This document shows, piece after piece, positions 49,444 through 59,434 of a stretch of DNA of 64,000 nucleotides (the first letter of the stretch is position 1; each line of letters opens with the position of its first letter). The translations under genes and the position numbers were made by a program. The notes under the pieces are model-generated. The model had not been told where the DNA came from. It made no database searches and saw only the letters and a program-made list of their open reading frames with translations. Source of the stretch: Phallusia mammillata. Lineage: Eukaryota > Chordata > Ascidiacea > Phlebobranchia > Ascidiidae. The DNA lies in NCBI GenBank assembly GCA_003260075.1, contig QLIY01000108.1:107383-171382 (forward strand). The letters are read 5' to 3'.

Positions 49444-50458
49444 GTACTGGCGGCCGTGACTTAAATAAACCCTTTTTTCTAAATGTTTTGATTTTTTGAA
49501 CTGCTCTAAACAGTTTTTGTGTATTAAAAAAATATTACCAGCCTAATAAGCATATGCATCAGACTTTTTGCACGCCTATTGTGTGCAAACAATGCGGAAC
49601 AGGTACCACATACATCACAATACAGATTATGACATCATAAACACTTAAGACTGCTATCCAGGCTGTGCATCAAGTTAGAAATTAATCTGGGATTTTGGGG
49701 CGCCATTAGATGGTATATATAATATAAACCAATTTCTTTACATCAGTAATTATAAAACGAAAGTAAACAGGTAATTGGTGGCCATTGGTGAGATAAGAAT
49801 CTGCGATGCGGCCGTCGTAGCAAAAAGGTTGTGCACCCCTGCAGTAGCCTATAAATCCCTATAATCTTGGTATTCTTCACAGTATTTAGTTTCGATCCTA
49901 TTTTTTATTACGTAGCCTTAGTTTGGTGTCTTTACTTCTGTGACTCATTATATCTAAGGTTGGAATTTTGAGACAATGCTGTCAGACCGGATCGTCCCAG
50001 TAACAAACTTATTTTCATCACTAAGAAAATCACATGAGAAAAAACATAAATGTTTGACGTTTCCGAGGAGATATTCTATCCTCCAGTGTGCCATTTGAGG
50101 TTTTCAAGATTGTTGATGCACTTTAAACTGTCCTGGTAGTGGGAAAATCATTAAACCACCACAGTATCCTTGTGTACTTACGCACCTGCGATTGTATTCG
50201 ATGGCACTGCTGAGTAGCTCTTGTCAAAACTTAACCACTTAACGCATTGTCTTTTTCTACCTCACCTAGCGGAGAAGCGTCCATTGAACCTGGCATCAAA
50301 GACAAGCCTTAAAATTATCTCAATCATTGTGCATCACCATAGCGCTCAGCTTGAACCAATAGCAACAAAGCAGTGTCGTTTCCAAGGCGATAGTCGTAGA
50401 TATATCAGTTCCGTTTCACCGTAAACCTTTCAGGACCAACAGTTTTATCGATGCGAGA

Positions 50459-52100
50459 ATGGCTGACTCCAAACCTAGAGATAAATCCCTAGTAAAGGAT
50501 GAAGACATATCGGAAAGTAAATGTTCTCCACAAACTGTAAGGTTGCAAATCGGTGAGTTGTGGTTTAAATGACAGAAAAATGCTTAAATTGGCCATATAC
50601 TTGTGAAAGGCTTGGGTGCAATCGACCACTAGCAAGCAGTAGAAAATTTTTAAATTTCCAATTTGACATCTAAAGATAAAAACCGCATAAAATAAAAAAA
50701 AACATTTTCCGTCAAATATGAAATGGCGTGTACAAAAAAATGGGGACATCGTTAAAATGTGAAAAGCGATAGTAAGTAGGCTATATGCCGTGGTTAAAAC
50801 GACAGAAACGTGTATGACTGCTTTTCACCTTGTTTTCTTTACAAATTGCCGTTTAAAAAATTCTTTTATATACCAAATACTTTTTTAAACCATACCGTTT
50901 CATAAAGTAGCCTACTTTTGGTATTAAAGCAATTGATTAGAATATGTTGCTCTTCAGTGATAACATGTTTTCCTGTCGCTAAATTTTATGACGTGTAATG
51001 TTGCAAAAACCCACAGTCTTTTATTTATTTTCAGGTAACCTTACAAGCAGGATAGCTTCTGTGCTAAGACTCAAATCGCAGCAAGGAACTGGAAATACTA
51101 CGCAAGGTACTTTTACGAAACGACAAGCAATTTATATTGGATTAGTATTCGGGTCAACTATTGCTGGTGTGCTGGCGTTGATCTTGGCCCTCGCTTTGCC
51201 GGAATGGTTTATTCTGCGAGAGGCCGAAAACACGATAGGAGAAGTCGTGGGACATGTTGGATTTTTTCATCGGTGCATATACGGCCCTGTGAGAGGCGCA
51301 GTACGCTGTTACTACGAAATCACCAAAGGTAAGTGCTCTAACCCCCCCCCCCCCCCCCCCCGTAAGTGTTCTAATACAGTGGTCGGCAACCGCCGGTCCG
51401 CGAGGAGTTCGTTACTGGGCCGTGTAATTTTCAAGTTAAATGCTTCAAATCATTTTCCTCGTGCACCCCGGGGATGATAAACTAATTTAGGCGTTTTTGT
51501 TGAATATTTGTACTTTTTAGAAGCGCGGTCCGTGATATAATTTCACTTTAAAAAGCGGTCCGCAGTGCAAAAAAGGTTGCCGACCCATGCTCTAATAATA
51601 GACGTTGCTTAGATTTCTTTGGCCTTAAATTCCTTTAAGTCGCTTTATACGATTTCTGATAAAAAGCTAAATGAAATCAAATTATCTGATGCACCATGAT
51701 GCTAAAACGTCACTATGGAGACATAGTAGCCTAAGAAGCTTTATTGAGCAGAAATGTTTACTAAAAAATATGCTGTTAAATTTCGAATTTGGTAGCAAAA
51801 AGCTGTAGAAAACAGTTTTCATTGTTGAGATTTTGTGCTTCATTTAATAACAACATAGGCCTACTTTAATTCATAGATAAGCATGTTATAATCTAAAACC
51901 ACAATTTTCTACAAAATTACTGTTTAGATGCCGCGGCTCCCCCCCCCCATTTGGTAGCAAAAAGCTGTAGAAAACAGTTTTCATTGTTGAGATTTTATGC
52001 TTCATTTAATAACAACATAGGCCTACTTTAATTTATAGATAAGCATGTTGTAATCTAATACCACAATTTTTCTACAAAATTACTGTTTAGATGCCGCGGC

Positions 52101-52176
<76 letters not shown>

Positions 52177-52996
52177 TGATTTCAAAAAATGATTATATAG
52201 GCTACTTATTTCGAATGAAGCCTTAATCATTCTTAGGCTACGTCTTAATGTCTGTATCCCTCACTTTTTATGTTTAGTTGAAAAACAAAATGGCCTTAAT
52301 ATTTTGTTTTGATGACCAAATGCAGTTTAACGCAGTGGTTCCCAACCTTTTTTGTTACATTCCTCCCTTCGCCAATTTTCGAACTATTCATTCCTCCCCA
52401 TAGGAACCCCCCCCCCGCAGGGAAAAGCGAAAATGTGCGAGGTTTCAAGTTTTCTGAAGCAAATGCGGACTATGGTCGCCATTTCAAGTAAGATTTCTAT
52501 CCAACCAAAGCGCTTTGGTTTCAAAAAATGATTATATAGGCTACTTATTTCGAATGAAGTCTTAATCATTCTTAGGCTACGTCTTAATGTCTGCATCCCT
52601 CACTTTTTATGTTTAGTTGGAAAACAAAATGGCCTTAATATTTTGTTTTGATGACCACGCAAATGCAGTTTAACGTATGTATGTCACCCCCCCCCCATAA
52701 AATTCCTCCCTAGGGAGGAATTTCTCCCCGGTTGGGAACCACTGGTTTAACGTAAGTATGTCTTTTTTACTGTAGGTCTCTCTAGTCTGACAGCAATGCT
52801 GATTTTCTCTTACCTGTACAACACATACCTTTCTTCTATCGGGGCTTGCTATGGCATCGCCTGGGTTGCAACATTTTTCCTACTGGCGGCAACAGGAATG
52901 GCCGCATATTTTTCCTCGAAAACTCAACCGAAAGCAAAATCAGCAGTCGCACCATTACGACAAACTAACAGTAAGTCTAAAAAAAGGAAAATTTGA
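50459..52996 (+). CDS. Small multi-pass membrane protein, claudin/PMP22-like (uncertain)
   Basis: Three exons (50459-50552, 51035-51328 and 52776-52996) join in matching phases to 202 aa. The N-terminus is hydrophilic. A clear transmembrane helix follows (YIGLVFGSTIAGVLALILAL), then a loop with LPEWFI, HRCIYGP and VRCYYE. This recalls the W...C...C arrangement of the first claudin/PMP22 loop. Exon 3 gives one or two more helices (LTAMLIFSYLYNTYL and YGIAWVATFFLLAATGMAAYF) and a basic tail ending KSKKRKI. A four-helix protein would be expected, so helix 2 may be on an exon missing from the disrupted intron 51329-52775, which contains MITEs, five C runs and duplicated blocks. I do not recognise a specific orthologue. 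Confidence 0.6.
51342..51361. repeat. C20 run joining two copies of a splice donor
   Basis: GTAAGTGCTCTAA precedes and GTAAGTGTTCTAA follows C51342-51361. The duplicated unit is only about 13 nt, the shortest in the window. Confidence 0.75.
51377..51589. mobile_element. hAT-like MITE (CAGTGGTCGGCAACC)
   Basis: TIRs are CAGTGGTCGGCAACC and GGTTGCCGACCCATG, with target duplication TTCTAATA/CTCTAATA. It lies at 213 bp in the intron of the membrane-protein gene. Internal GGTCCGC repeats occur near both ends. Confidence 0.8.
51788..52176. repeat. Duplicated block ending twice in poly-C, second run 75 C
   Basis: About 150 nt (51788-51938) recur at 51949-52101 with SNPs. Both copies end at GATGCCGCGGC followed by C. 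The first run is C10 (51939-51948) and the second is C75 (52102-52176). Because both copies run into C at the same point, a real long C tract probably exists here and caused the assembly break. Confidence 0.75.
52333..52744. mobile_element. hAT-like MITE with perfect TSD GTTTAACG, internally corrupted
   Basis: Ends are CAGTGGTTCCCAACC and GGTTGGGAACCACTG, flanked by GTTTAACG at 52325-52332 and 52745-52752. Inside are C runs at 52407-52416 and 52687-52696. A copy of the left flank (52180-52330 recurs at about 52510-52676) is also inside. The true element is much shorter, about 150-200 bp. Confidence 0.75.
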
Positions 52997-53230
52997 AACA
53001 CTTTTTTGCCTACTTTAATTTAGCATTCGAAGTCAATGCATTCCAAAACCTGCTGCTTGGGTAATTGTCGGGCTTGTTACGTAACATATAGTCCTTGTGA
53101 ATTGGTGTAAAACGTCCTTGTTATATGGTTGAATGCTTTCGTTAATCAACTGTAACTTAACAGCCTTTTCCGGATTGGTAGAGCGACTAACGCTGAACTT
53201 TGGCTTGCGCCCGGTCTGGGAATTTCTGGT

Positions 53231-53346
53231 AGGTGGCGCAACAGAGCATAGGCGTTTATGGTGCTGACTCAGCAATTTGTGTTTATGGTAAGAATGATTG
53301 CTGATTGAGTGAGCACCATAAACGCCTATGCTCCGTTGCGCCACCT
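53231..53346. repeat. 116-bp near-perfect palindrome (hairpin or MITE)
   Basis: The left arm starts AGGTGGCGCAACAGAGCATA and the right arm ends TATGCTCCGTTGCGCCACCT. The arms pair over about 45 nt with only a few mismatches around a short central loop. It is not at an N or poly-C join, so it is probably natural. Transcripts would fold into a long hairpin. No target duplication is certain. Confidence 0.75.
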
Positions 53347-54185
53347 AACGTAGTTCCACCATTGTTTCAATAGCTTGTTAACTGCTCGTATGCAGTGATT
53401 ACACTATTTTAACTAATCTATTTGAAAGTAAAAAGTATGTTAAGGGCAATGCCTGCAATAAAAACGTATAGTTTTTGCTGTGAAGTGATTCATTATCTTT
53501 TGTAGGCCTACGCACGCCAGTATTTATACACTTACATTGAAAGTTTAAAGCTAGCAAACCCAAGATTTTGTTGACAATTTTATGCAGCTTTGCCCGACAG
53601 ATGTGCTTCAGCTGACGAAGGAGTGACAAGACCAAGTAGAAGATCACAAATCGTTCGTACAGTGGACAGACAGTCACAGTACAAAGGAGCGCAACCATTG
53701 CATGGAAAATCCAGGCTGTCCAGCACTGTACCTATTTGAATGTGCGTTAACAGTAGTAACATGAGTAGAACAAATTTTGTTCAAAACAACTCTAGTTAAA
53801 AAAAAACGTCCAAGTAAGTTGTTCAAAACAAGGCCCTATTTGCTAACTCTGGTACTTCTAGTTGCATTATAGCTTTTAGAAACACAGAAGTAGGCATGTT
53901 GTGACAAGCGTGAATAATTTTTTTTATGTTAAATGATCGCTTTTTGTTGTTGTGTGCCGTGATCTGCCTGTACTGCAGTTGGTAGAGTTGTGGAATCTTA
54001 CTGCTTTTTACATTAGTCACGTGATTTGTCAAACTAATTACTCGTAGCAAAATTATGTAGGGATCGCACTGTGAAAAATGTGGGGATTTCACTGTGTTGT
54101 TGTAGTGGTATCCAACACTTTTGTGGCCCATAACAAGTAAATGTCACCTTTGCTTTCATATACTGTGGGTTGCGATGCGCTAGTG

Positions 54186-54672
54186 CAGGGGTTCCCAACC
54201 AGTGGTACGCGTACCCATATAGTGGTACGCGAAGGTTTTTCAGGTGGTACGCGAGTAGCTTTTGTTTTGTTTACAAAAACATGGATTCACAACTTTATAC
54301 TTTGTTCGACCAATTGGTGAACAGTAAACAAAAACCTCATTAGGTTTAGTTGTGGTGCTTTAGTGTTATTTTNTCCCAACCAGTGGTACCCGTACCCATA
54401 TAGTGGTACGCGAAGGTTTTTCAGGTGGTACGCGAGTAGCTTTTGTTTTGTTTACAAAAACATGGATTCACAACTTTATACTTTGTTCGACCAATTGGTG
54501 AACAGTAAACAAAAACCTCATTAGGTTTAGTTGTGGTGCTTTAGTGTTATTTTAGTAGGCCAATATTATTCTTCTGAATAAAATATGATTCGATCAAATT
54601 AGTTGTTCAGCAAGGAGTGGTAGTACAGGGCGTCCAAGTGGTACGAGACCGTAAAAAGGTTGGGAACCCCTG
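54186..54672. mobile_element. hAT-like MITE with N-joined internal duplication
   Basis: TIRs are CAGGGGTTCCCAACC and GGTTGGGAACCCCTG; flanks are CGCTAGTG/CCCTGGTG. About 175 nt before N 54373 are repeated after it with one visible difference (GGTACGCG/GGTACCCG). The intact length would be near 310 bp, matching its relative at 11705-12019. Confidence 0.8.
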
Positions 54673-55771
54673 CCCTGGTGCGTAGTTTAAACTTTCCAAC
54701 GGTCTTGTGCAAAAGTTCTATTTCGTGGCTAAATATACTTTTTAACTTTATTAACGAAAGCAACAGACCCCTATCCCTTGACATGTGTATTAGTTTTCGC
54801 AGTCCTAGGTCAACAACTTAAGAACTCTGGTATAGTAGAACTTTAATGACAATTTTGATCTTAGTTGAGCTACATTTATTAAAATAGCTGACACAACAAT
54901 TTACGTGTCTGTAAATTTAAGCATGTTAATAAAATATTATTTTGAAAGTTTACGAAGTACAAACAAAATACAGTTGCGTTTAGTAGGCTACTAATGCACA
55001 AATTTATTGTAAATTTCATCCCGTGTGCAAAAAGTTTCATTTAAGTTACAAATTTACGAACCTGAACATAGTTGAAAATATACTGTATATTCTGACGTTT
55101 CTTTACATAGTTATATCGATATATTTCTGTCAGTGGGGACATTTTTATCGTCTATCTTACTTGTTTTTGTTTCTCCGAGTTTTAAACCAAGTTTGACTAA
55201 ATTGAAATAAGAGTTTTAGACCCCAACCATATTATACGTATTTGTCTGTGCATTGGCACCAATATTTAGGCCTACTTGCAAACAGCAAAGTGGATGCGTT
55301 GTTAAACACCCAGCCATCGAGACTCTTTTTAGTCGAAACGTTATTACTGCAAGGCGTTATGAAATCAACATTGCCTCATTTTCATTTATTGGATCATTTT
55401 TAGGTGTTTGTGCCGCGTTGCCAGTTCAAAATTTGAAACCAATGGGATTTTGTGACCTTAAATCGAACTGCCGTAATACAAACAAAATTACACCTGGTAT
55501 GGTAACATTCTAAGTTTCCGACAATTGTTTAAAATTGGGGGGTGAAAAATGGGTGAATCCAATAAAAAGTTAGAAAAATCTTAGAATACCTTACATTGCA
55601 CGAACCAACAAAGCGTATAACTCCGATATGATGTACTTTAGTGAGTACATTCTTGACCAAACGCGTATAACAAACCAGCGTTAGACCGAAACAAAATACG
55701 GGCTAAAACAATATGTGTGGAAGGGGACCCATAAATAGCGAAGATTTCGTGGAACATATATATCCTCTTGA

Positions 55772-55951
55772 CAGTAGTGGGATTCAAATTTTTTGTCAGT
55801 CGGTTCTATCACAAAAGTTATATTTTTCAGCCGGTTCTGTTACAAAAATTCCATTGACAGCAACCAGTGATGCTAACCGGTTCGCTGGTCGCACAAAATT
55901 TCGTGAGACGGTTGAATAGAACCGGTGCGAACGGGCTGAATTCCACCACTG
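55772..55951. mobile_element. hAT-like MITE of the 6876 family
   Basis: Ends are CAGTAGTGGGATTCAAA and TGAATTCCACCACTG, with flanks CCTCTTGA/TCTCTTGA. It shares AGCCGGTTCTGTTAC and GCTAACCGGTT-like internal segments with the element in TNRC6 intron 2. Confidence 0.8.
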
Positions 55952-55982
55952 TCTCTTGACAATAATAAATATAACAAACACG

Positions 55983-55988
55983 TTTATT
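55983..55988 (-). terminator. Candidate OXA1L poly(A) signal
   Basis: TTTATT on the plus strand is AATAAA on the OXA1L strand, about 170 nt after its stop codon. No closer hexamer was seen. Confidence 0.45.
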
Positions 55989-56158
55989 TCACCGTAGTAA
56001 AAACGTTTCAGTTTGATTGCAACAAAAACAGTCGTTGTAAAGATATTTTCGTGGTCAAGGTATGTCCTTTTTCCACAAGCAACGATCAAGTTTTAGTCGA
56101 GACCTGTGGCGACTCCTAGCGGCACATAGCATACACAACATATCACCACAAGATGACG

Positions 56159-58493
56159 CTAGGGGTTTTTCTTGTCTTTTGAAAACTTCTGTAGTTGACG
56201 CATGTGTTCTTGCATCTTTTGTGCGGCTGATTCGGCGACCCGTTGCTGTTCCTTTTGTTTTCGAGCCATTTCAAACGGGTTCATTTGTTTTTGCATGGCT
56301 TCGATCACAGCTTTTGGGTGTTGGGTCATCTCTTGGATGTTAAAAAATCTCAAAACAAAAATAATCAATTCGTTTGATCCACTCTCCCTAAACATCTCAC
56401 TATTTTTAACCACATTTTTTCTTTCTAGGTCAGATAACAGCTTTGTCATACACCTTGCCTCTTTTGCCATTAGTCTGCAACTCTAAGTCCAAAAAACACA
56501 ACTAACATTTTTCAAACATAGTAATTTGCAACAAGAACTTTTTTTTACAAACCAAAACAGCAACTAACCTTTTGACTTGGGGAAGAAGGAAAACATTCAT
56601 TTGCACAAGGGAAAAAAGATTACTTGTAAGCCAAAATACAAACATGGCTGCAGGTTGATAAAAAAAGAAAGGCAAACAAACAAAAGGACTCCACATAAGA
56701 ATCTTTTTCACCTGTAATTAACAAAAGTCACTTGTCATCTATTTTGAGCTCTACTTTGTTTTTGATTAAAACTTCCCAGTTTAAACGTTTTGGCTTGGAA
56801 AGAGATAAAAGAAAACACAACTTACAATAGGAATATTTGTAGCGGGGCCTGCTTCGGCAGTAGCAGCACCAAACCTTATAAGGAGGTGCATTGAAACACA
56901 AGAGGCAATTGGTAGGATGTAGTAAGGATCTGGTATAGCTAGATTTCCAAACCAAAACAATCCAGAAGTTGTAAAGCTTGGAAGTCCCGCCTTTAAACCA
57001 AGATCTTTCATTAGTTTTTTTTCCTCTCATATGCAACTGCATAAAGTTTTAAATTACCAACCTCAGCTATTCCGCGTAAGGCTGCAAAAAAAGACATAAA
57101 TGTAATCATTGTGGGCATCTGGTAGAGCAAAGCTTTGAGAGGGTTCATGTCTTTATCTCGTAAAAAATCCATGTACTCTGCCGCTTTTCGCTGTCTTGCC
57201 AGGCCTCGGAGATGTTGCATTTCCTGTTGTATTTTCATCTAACAAAATTTGCAAATGTAAATTTGTGGACATAAAACGTCATAAACTATACTTGCTTGCT
57301 GTGGTAGATGGTTGTGAGATCGAACAATAAAATCACGCATCTTCACATAAGCTGGTAATGCCAGTAATCTACATGTCACAGTCGCAATCATCAAGGTAGG
57401 AATCCAATGGATGCCCATTTGTGAATGAAGAACTTCTAGCATGCTTTGAACCCAGTGGTGCGGAAGGTCCCAACCTCCTAACCTAAAAGACAAGCACATC
57501 ATGTTGGTAAAGAAAACTAGTGGTACTAAACACCTCATGTTACTACTTAATGTTGCCATACCATCCATATTTCTAAGATTTGTCCTTATTTGGAAAAATT
57601 TATCGTCATTATTTCTAAGAAATGTTCTTTTTGTACTTCAGTCCTGTTTTTGACTTATTTTAAACAAATACACAACTTATATCTTTTTCTTCTGGCATCT
57701 GGTGTTGCGTAACATACCAAAACATGTTTTTACACTTAGATTTTTTTTCATAAAATAAAATGTATATCATGTCATATGTCACAGCTTTTATTCAAATGGA
57801 AAGATTTGTTCAAAAACAATTGCTTTGTTTCATGTAAAAATTCCTTTTTTCAGCTGTCTTTATTTTTGGGTCAATGCCCAGAGAGGATATCTGTAACCTT
57901 GACCTAAACTAGAAGAGCCCAAACAATAACAATCACCAAAACTAAGTAATCAGTAGGTCTGCAAAATGACAAGTTTTGCGTAAAGTATGAGTGTATAAAC
58001 AAAAATAATGCATAAACAAAAAATGGACGAATAAGGGCAAAACACATGCACTTTACTTTGTAACAGCTTACCCATAATCTGCAAATGATTCCAATCCATT
58101 AACGGGAGATGAAAGTGCAACATCAGTAAATTCTGTGTTTGGAATCTCATTCAATACATCAGTTTGCGTTAAATTTAAATCTGTATTAAATGTGGTGTCG
58201 TTTTCAAGACATGCCACGCAGGTAGTAGAAATAAAACATCTTCTATTTGGTGTGGATTGTCTTTTTAATAAATCACTTGAATTTTCAAAAGCGTTTGAAG
58301 CAAAGCCTCGGTATGAAGTTGGAATTACATCTTGAAACCGTAACCTGTGTATATTGAAACAACACAATCATAGATTTTAAAGATGGTGGAATGAGCTGCG
58401 ATGAAATATATTGCACAGTATTTTTATGTTTTACCTGTTGGTTGTATAAGCTAGTCTTCCAGCAAGCACTTTTCTTGTAAATATTCTAAACAT
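56159..58493 (-). CDS. OXA1L: OXA1L mitochondrial inner-membrane insertase
   Basis: OXA1L inserts mitochondrially encoded subunits into the inner membrane and binds the mitoribosome. Exons: 58493-58435, 58344-58072, 57482-57296, 57238-57062, 56990-56826, 56711-56569 and 56348-56159. They total 1194 nt, 397 aa. Seen: an Arg-rich presequence MFRIFTRKVLAGRLAYTTNR; the YidC/Oxa1 core from GWDLPHHWVQSMLEVLH with IPTLMIATVTCRLLALP; RSHNHLPQQ; MNPLKALLYQMPTMITFMSF; GLFWFGNLAIPDPYYILP; LPFFFYQPAAMFVFWLTSNL; and SLVQMNVF. The C-terminus MNPFEMARKQKEQQRVAES is basic and probably coiled, as expected for ribosome contact. Exon 3 ends at a GC donor (CAA|GCAAGT), needed to keep phase with exon 4. The intron between 57062 and 56990 is only 71 nt. 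Confidence 0.93.
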
Positions 58494-59434
58494 GCTGCAG
58501 ATCCAACAAACAATTCATATCAAGGACATTTGTTGATTGAATCCTTTAGGGTTAATCCAACATGTAAAAATGGACACCAAGATATAATTAAGCAGAACTG
58601 TAATGTAAAACATAGACAACTAAGAAGAATAGTATTAAACTAAACAAACTAGATTTCTAACAAATATTTGTATCTGCACCACTTACGTCAAACAGTTTAT
58701 TTCAACAGGATATAATTAGGCAGGACTGTAATGTAAAATATAGAAAACCCAAAACTAAAGATAATCTAAAATAAAATAAACAAACTAGGTTTCACAGTAT
58801 TCACACAATTATTTGTATCTGAAGTGCAGTTTGCACCACTTATAAGTGTCAAAAAGTTTATTTTTAAAAGTAAAAAGCTTAAACAGCCAACATATCCTTT
58901 GTAATCTAACTAATCTAGTTTGTTGAAACCGAGATGAATAATAACTTTAAATTTAAGGCATTATGTCATGAATAAAGACAAATCTAACATTGTTAAACGT
59001 CAACAAAAGATCACAGTTTAGAAAAAAGTTTGATATCATTGGTCTTGGTACAATAACATCAACATGTCAAAAATTCAAATGCAAAAAAGCTACTTTATGT
59101 TCTCCTAAAATAAATGATTTAAGGTTGACACTTTCTTAGTATTGTAAAATTTTGCTGTTATTACAGATTACAACACTACACACGAGTTTTTAATATTATT
59201 TTAGCGTTTCGCTTCGTTGACTTGTGTGGGAAAATGAAACGCATGACTTACTGCAACATAGGAAATTACGACACAAATGTGAAAAATATTTTTACGGCCG
59301 GCAATCGGTGACCGGCGCGAAGACTTATATAGGTTGTAATTTATTTTGGGATGAGATTTGTAAGTTATTTGTGAGATGTTATCACTTTTATATTTTTATG
59401 ATTTTGAAGGTGGTAAATTTGTCAATATATAATC
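58494..59434. promoter_or_regulatory. Divergent OXA1L-LMF2 promoter region
   Basis: 941 nt separate the two start codons, which face away from each other. The region near 59270-59330 is locally richer in C and G (ACGGCCGGCAATCGG). Two related AT-rich segments (about 58560-58640 and 58700-58790) share ATATAATTA, CTGTAATGTAAAA and CTAAACAAACTAG-like strings. A promoter is inferred from layout. Confidence 0.4.

Larger units (their letters stand above)
47879..50458. other. TSC2 3' flank and rearranged intergenic DNA
   Basis: The TSC2 3' UTR probably reaches AATAAA at 48589-48594. A segment from about 48682 recurs at 49202-49427 between two C runs (49192-49201 and 49428-49443). The right end of a hAT-like MITE (GGTTGTGCACCCCTG, ending 49841) has no partner, probably lost at the poly-C join. 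I see no gene. Confidence 0.55.
52997..56158. other. Intergenic region with MITEs and a palindrome
   Basis: This lies between the membrane-protein gene and the 3' end of OXA1L. It contains the palindrome 53231-53346, hAT-like elements at 54186-54672 and 55772-55951, and N 54373. The 86-104-codon frames in this stretch lack any family signature. I see no gene. Confidence 0.55.
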
